This document shows, piece by piece, positions 60,809 through 64,000 of a DNA stretch of 64,000 nucleotides (positions are counted from its first letter, which is position 1; the number at the start of each line of letters is the position of its first letter). This stretch comes from Nitrospinae bacterium AH_259_B05_G02_I21 (GTDB lineage: Bacteria > JADFOP01): positions 1 through 64,000 of the forward strand of contig JALLOF010000002.1 in NCBI GenBank assembly GCA_027717595.1, in the 5' to 3' direction. Made by a program: the position numbers and the translations under genes. Below the pieces are notes generated by a model. The model was given only the letters and a program-made list of their open reading frames with translations. It did no database searches and was not told where the DNA came from.

Positions 60809-61871
60809 AATTCTCTGGACAGACCTTGCATGGGTCGAAAAGGACGCTTTTGTCATCCGTCAGGAAACGGGCCCGGCGGTTCTGAAAGAAAGTACTGTTC
60901 CAGACCTCAGCATCAGTAATCTTGCCGTTGCCTTCCATGTTGAGAAGCATGATGGAGCAGCTCGAGAAATTCTGCGCCCCGTCCACCCGCAGCTGGTCGA
61001 AGTGGCAGGAACACTGCTTGGTCGTCTGGGCAGGGTCGAGGAGGGTAGGCAAGACGACTTTGCCCTGCATGTTGGAGGGGACAACTGTCCGCAGGAACTC
61101 GACCATATCGGTGTCCTGGACGAAGAGGCTCCGCTCCTCGGCACGGAAACCATCGAAAGGAGCCGAGAGAAAGTTGCACAAGAAGACCTGGTCCACCCCA
61201 ACCTCGTCGGCAACCCGGAGGAACTCGGGAATCAGAGGCCAGTTCTGCTGATCAATAATGAAGGATGCTTTGATTTTGACGGGTGAGCCAAGGGCGTTGC
61301 GAGCCTCAACAAGACGTTTGACGTTTTTGTAAATCTTCGGGTAGAGAAGACCAGGCATGCCCGTGATTCGGTTAAACTCTTCGGAGTTGTGGGCGTTGAT
61401 GGAAACGGTGATGCCGTCCAGGTGGCTGCGAACGATGGGCTCAATATAGCGCTCAAGCGTCGTTCCATTGGAGAAGGTTTTCACAACCATCTTCTTATGC
61501 ACGGCGGCGTACTTGGCTATTCGGAAGAGGTTTTTATTCAGTAACGGCTCTCCCGCCCCGATGATGTTGACGTAGATAGCCCGGTCGAAACGATCGACGG
61601 TACGCTTGAACGTCTCGAAGTCGATATCTTCGGCCATTTGCTGATTCCACTCGTAATCAACAGGGATGACGCTGGAGTGCGTTGGACACATGGTACAGGT
61701 GAGGTTGCACCGGCCAGTGGCAACGATGGAGAGGGTCACCGGTTGGTGTGCAACCACCTTGCCCCTCCGAGCAAGCTTAGCGTGGAGGAAGTTTACCTTC
61801 TGTCTCCAGGTGAAGGGTCGCCGCCATACACTAGCCACTTCGCGGAGATCGCTGGCCGTGAGCATTTTCAT
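60789..61871 (-). CDS. Radical SAM/SPASM domain protein
   Basis: 360 residues. Cluster motif CNLTCTMC near residues 53-60; IIGAGEPLLNKNLFR is the SAM-binding strand and LDGITVSINAHNSEEF is also conserved. The C-terminal part has KQCSCHFDQLRVDGAQNFSSC and LFDPCKVCPENYG, consistent with a SPASM-like auxiliary cluster. The ATG overlaps the asnB stop as ATGA, so the two are co-translated. A decayed, truncated copy lies at 54.6-55.2 kb. Coupling to AsnB and a GT4 gene suggests a sugar- or amide-related substrate, unproved. Confidence 0.9.
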   Translation of the reverse strand: MKMLTASDLREVASVWRRPFTWRQKVNFLHAKLARRGKVVAHQPVTLSIVATGRCNLTCTMCPTHSSVIPVDYEWNQQMAEDIDFETFKRTVDRFDRAIYVNIIGAGEPLLNKNLFRIAKYAAVHKKMVVKTFSNGTTLERYIEPIVRSHLDGITVSINAHNSEEFNRITGMPGLLYPKIYKNVKRLVEARNALGSPVKIKASFIIDQQNWPLIPEFLRVADEVGVDQVFLCNFLSAPFDGFRAEERSLFVQDTDMVEFLRTVVPSNMQGKVVLPTLLDPAQTTKQCSCHFDQLRVDGAQNFSSCSIMLLNMEGNGKITDAEVWNSTFFQNRRARFLTDDKSVLFDPCKVCPENYGVNPW

Positions 61872-63811
61872 AGCTTCGACTCTCCCTCCCGATCAATGAA
61901 AATCCGAAACCAAAGCTCCAGGTTGACCCAGGACCAAATGGTAAAGTCCAGATTGGCCTGACCAGAGCAGTGGGCTTGGAAGGCCGCTTGGCTCCGGCCC
62001 GGGTCGAGATAGCCCCTCTGGCTCAGCACCTTGGGGGCCAAGAGTTCAGCAATTCGCTGGCGAAGGTCGCTGCGAAACCAAGGCCCCATAGGGGTAACGA
62101 AGCCCATCTTATCAGGCCTCGCCAGCACCGTCTCTGGAACCACGCCGCGGCATGCCTCGCGCAAGATGCGCTTGGTGTATCCCTTTTGGATTTTTTGCTC
62201 AGGCGGCAGGCTGAAAAGAAACTCCACCAACCGATAGTCCATAAAGGGAGATCGGGCCTCCACTGAGTGGGCCATGCCGTTCCTATCCTCGATGCGAAGC
62301 AGCGAGGGCAATGGGGATATGGTAAACCCTCGGTAAAGGGCGTCGTTGAGGCAAGAAGAAAAGCGCCTCGGCGTCGGAGCAGTCGGTCTCATGCGGTCGG
62401 CAAAATTTCGGCTTAGATAGGGAGGTTGGCCACTAAGCTTCCGGGCCTTCCTCCTGGGCAACCAATGAGAAGCCAGAAGCCTTAGGGCTTGCCCTAGGGC
62501 CGGATAGACCGCCCCGCCCGTAACCCGCCTGAAGTCCACCAGCTCCCGCAATAAAGTCACCCAACGTCCCGTCCTTATCGAGTCGGCGAAGAAGGCTGGA
62601 TAGTATTTGTGGTAGCCCGCCAAGCCCTCGTCTCCCCCCTGGCCTGTCAGAATTACCTTGAAACCCTTCTGGTGGGCCGCCTCCATCACGAACCACTGAG
62701 CGTAAATGGAAAGCCCCGCGTAAGGTTCGTCCTGATGCCAGATGACCCGCTCTATGTTCTCAAAAAGGGAATCCCCCGAGGGAAAGACGAAGGTGGGGGA
62801 AACCGAAACCTCATCCAACACCCGATGGATGTACGGGCGCTCATCGTAGGCTGGCTCCTCGAAGCAAGAGGAGAAGGTGGCAACCCCCCCCTTGCAGGTT
62901 ACCTGATCCGCCAGGCAGGTGATGGCCGAAGAGTCCAATCCGCCGCTTAAGCTGATGGCCACAGGCACATCGCTCCTGAGCCTCAAAGCCACCGCCGAGC
63001 GCAGCAAATCGAGAAACTCCTCGGCTAGCCCGGTATCGCTTCGGCCCCGGCTCGCCACCTCCCGGGGCTCCAAATCCCAGTAGCGGTGCTCCCGAAGTCC
63101 CTCGGGTCCAACCTCCAAAACATGGGCCGGCCTCACCTGGGTGATACCACGGAAGAAGGTCCGCTCCGAGAGGTCCACGTAGCCATAGCCCCTGGCCAGG
63201 TAGTCATATATAGCCTGGTCGTCGGGCTGGGGGCTAACCTGCGGATCAGCCAGAAGGGCTTTTATTTCAGAGGCGAAAAGGAGGCGGTTGCCTACCTCGG
63301 TATAGTAGAGGGGCTTGACCCCAAATCGGTCTCTGGAGAGGAGCAGCTTCCGCCGATGACCGTCCCATAGGCCGAGGGCCCACATGCCGTTGAACCTGCG
63401 GAAGCAGTCAAGACCCCACTGGCGGTAGGCCGCCAAGAGAACCTCGGTGTCGCTTGTGGAGCGGAAGCGATGGCCCAAGGCTTCCAGCTCCTGGCGAAGC
63501 TCGATGTAGTTATATATTTCGCCGTTATAGACCACCCAGCAGACGCCGTTTCGGCAGGGCATAGGCTGGTGGCCGCTTTCCGTAAGGTCTATGATAGCTA
63601 GCCGTCGGTGACCTAGTCCCAGGCTGTATCCCCTTTCCGGTGGCCATTCCTCACCGGGCCGCCAGGACCAATGCTGACCATTCCTGGGATGAACCATCCA
63701 ATAGCCCTCACCGTCGGGACCTCGGTGAATGATCCCCGATGTCATCCGCCTAAGGAGGGAGAAATCGACTGGCTCTCCACCCAGTTCCCAAATGCCGGTA
63801 ATACCGCACAC
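61868..63811 (-). CDS. asnB: Glutamine-dependent asparagine synthetase family protein
   Basis: 647 residues, full length. The glutaminase domain starts at GTG with CGITGIW, so the Cys after the initiator is the nucleophile; VVYNGEIYNYIELR follows. The synthetase domain has ISLSGGLDSSAITCL and ILTGQGGDEGLAGYHKYY. It is distinct from the asnB at 10.0-11.9 kb, although both are about 640 residues. In glycan loci such proteins often amidate uronic acids, and this one is translationally coupled (ATGA) to a radical SAM gene. Classical asparagine formation cannot be ruled out. The partial gene upstream ends 36 bases before it. Confidence 0.93.
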   Translation of the reverse strand: MCGITGIWELGGEPVDFSLLRRMTSGIIHRGPDGEGYWMVHPRNGQHWSWRPGEEWPPERGYSLGLGHRRLAIIDLTESGHQPMPCRNGVCWVVYNGEIYNYIELRQELEALGHRFRSTSDTEVLLAAYRQWGLDCFRRFNGMWALGLWDGHRRKLLLSRDRFGVKPLYYTEVGNRLLFASEIKALLADPQVSPQPDDQAIYDYLARGYGYVDLSERTFFRGITQVRPAHVLEVGPEGLREHRYWDLEPREVASRGRSDTGLAEEFLDLLRSAVALRLRSDVPVAISLSGGLDSSAITCLADQVTCKGGVATFSSCFEEPAYDERPYIHRVLDEVSVSPTFVFPSGDSLFENIERVIWHQDEPYAGLSIYAQWFVMEAAHQKGFKVILTGQGGDEGLAGYHKYYPAFFADSIRTGRWVTLLRELVDFRRVTGGAVYPALGQALRLLASHWLPRRKARKLSGQPPYLSRNFADRMRPTAPTPRRFSSCLNDALYRGFTISPLPSLLRIEDRNGMAHSVEARSPFMDYRLVEFLFSLPPEQKIQKGYTKRILREACRGVVPETVLARPDKMGFVTPMGPWFRSDLRQRIAELLAPKVLSQRGYLDPGRSQAAFQAHCSGQANLDFTIWSWVNLELWFRIFIDREGESKL

Positions 63812-63847
63812 AGCCCGTCTTGCCCTCCTCTACAGCTACACCCCGCC

Positions 63848-64000
63848 TTATGACAGTCTGAAGACTTGCTCCTCGGGAATCCCCAAGGCCTTGATTTTAC
63901 CTATAATCTCATCTTCGTGCCGAAAGGAGGTCACCACCACCCGGTCGAAATCTAGCTCCTTCAGCCTCTGGGAGGGCAAAATATCAAAGCCAAAGAACGA
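63848..64000 (-). CDS. 3' end of an unidentified gene (partial, runs off the window)
   Basis: Only the last 50 codons are in the window. They read DILPSQRLKELDFDRVVVTS, then HEDEIIGKIKALGIPEEQVF and end RLS-stop. The pattern, a strand (VVVTS) followed by a helix and GIPEEQV, is common at the end of Rossmann-type domains in sugar-nucleotide proteins and CoA-binding-domain proteins of glycan loci. That is only a guess. The frame is open to the edge. Confidence 0.5.
   Translation of the reverse strand, partial: SFFGFDILPSQRLKELDFDRVVVTSFRHEDEIIGKIKALGIPEEQVFRLS

Overview
The window is one very dense surface-glycan locus from a bacterium. Apart from one gene at the left edge, every recognisable gene lies on the minus strand, so transcription runs from high to low coordinates. 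Base composition looks moderately GC-rich (judged by eye, not computed), GTG starts are common, and Shine-Dalgarno sites of the GGAGG/AAGGAG type are easy to see. No ribosomal, tRNA, transposase or taxonomic marker gene is present. The family content (glycosyltransferases of the GT2, GT4 and GT-C folds, two Wzx-type flippases, an O-antigen ligase/polymerase, two asparagine synthetases, four SPASM-type radical SAM enzymes, one B12-type radical SAM enzyme, many SAM methyltransferases, NodB and PIG-L deacetylases) fits a large O-antigen, capsule or S-layer-glycan region. I would not name a phylum from it.

Layout, in the order of transcription. 64.0-58.3 kb: tail of an unidentified gene, asnB, radical SAM, GT4, polysaccharide deacetylase. 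57.9-53.3 kb: B12 radical SAM gene, methyltransferase, a decayed partial copy of the radical SAM gene, a NodB-like protein, and a methyltransferase remnant. 53.2-44.7 kb: GT4, flippase, GT2, GT2-methyltransferase fusion, methyltransferase, GT-C membrane protein. 44.6-39.2 kb: GT4, GT-C protein, transglutaminase-like protein, GT4, GT2. 39.2-32.6 kb: broken methyltransferase, methyltransferase, radical SAM, GT-C protein, a GT4 remnant, and a large capsule-type glycosyltransferase. 32.7-19.1 kb: methyltransferase, radical SAM, then a sugar-precursor block (NeuB-like synthase, PseG-like protein, DegT aminotransferase, WbqC, SpsF cytidylyltransferase, PIG-L deacetylase, SDR epimerase, UDP-sugar dehydrogenase, a decayed PIG-L gene), followed by FemAB-like, methyltransferase and kinase-like genes. 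19.0-12.0 kb: flippase, methyltransferases, GT-C protein, GT2, a DUF4330 protein and a small membrane protein. 11.9-1.2 kb: asnB, O-antigen ligase, methyltransferase, radical SAM, deacetylase, a GT4-DUF218 fusion, two GT4s and an epimerase remnant. A GT2 gene on the plus strand faces this end.

The genes fit together as follows. A nonulosonate-like, CMP-activated amino sugar and a uronic-acid-type nucleotide sugar would be made in the 19-31 kb block. Cytosolic GT2 and GT4 enzymes would assemble repeat units on a lipid carrier, and methyltransferases, AsnB, radical SAM enzymes, WbqC and FemAB would modify them. Wzx flippases export the units, the O-antigen ligase/polymerase extends or transfers them, and GT-C enzymes would use polyprenyl-linked donors on the outer face. 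Several neighbours overlap by 4 bases (ATGA or GTGA), which points to translational coupling.

The most informative oddities are six decayed gene fragments sitting at cassette junctions, two domain fusions (GT4-DUF218 and GT2-methyltransferase), a PseG-like protein that lacks the family's catalytic histidine, a transglutaminase-like protein without visible catalytic Cys or His, and a compositionally distinct B12 radical SAM gene preceded by an 18-bp tandem repeat.
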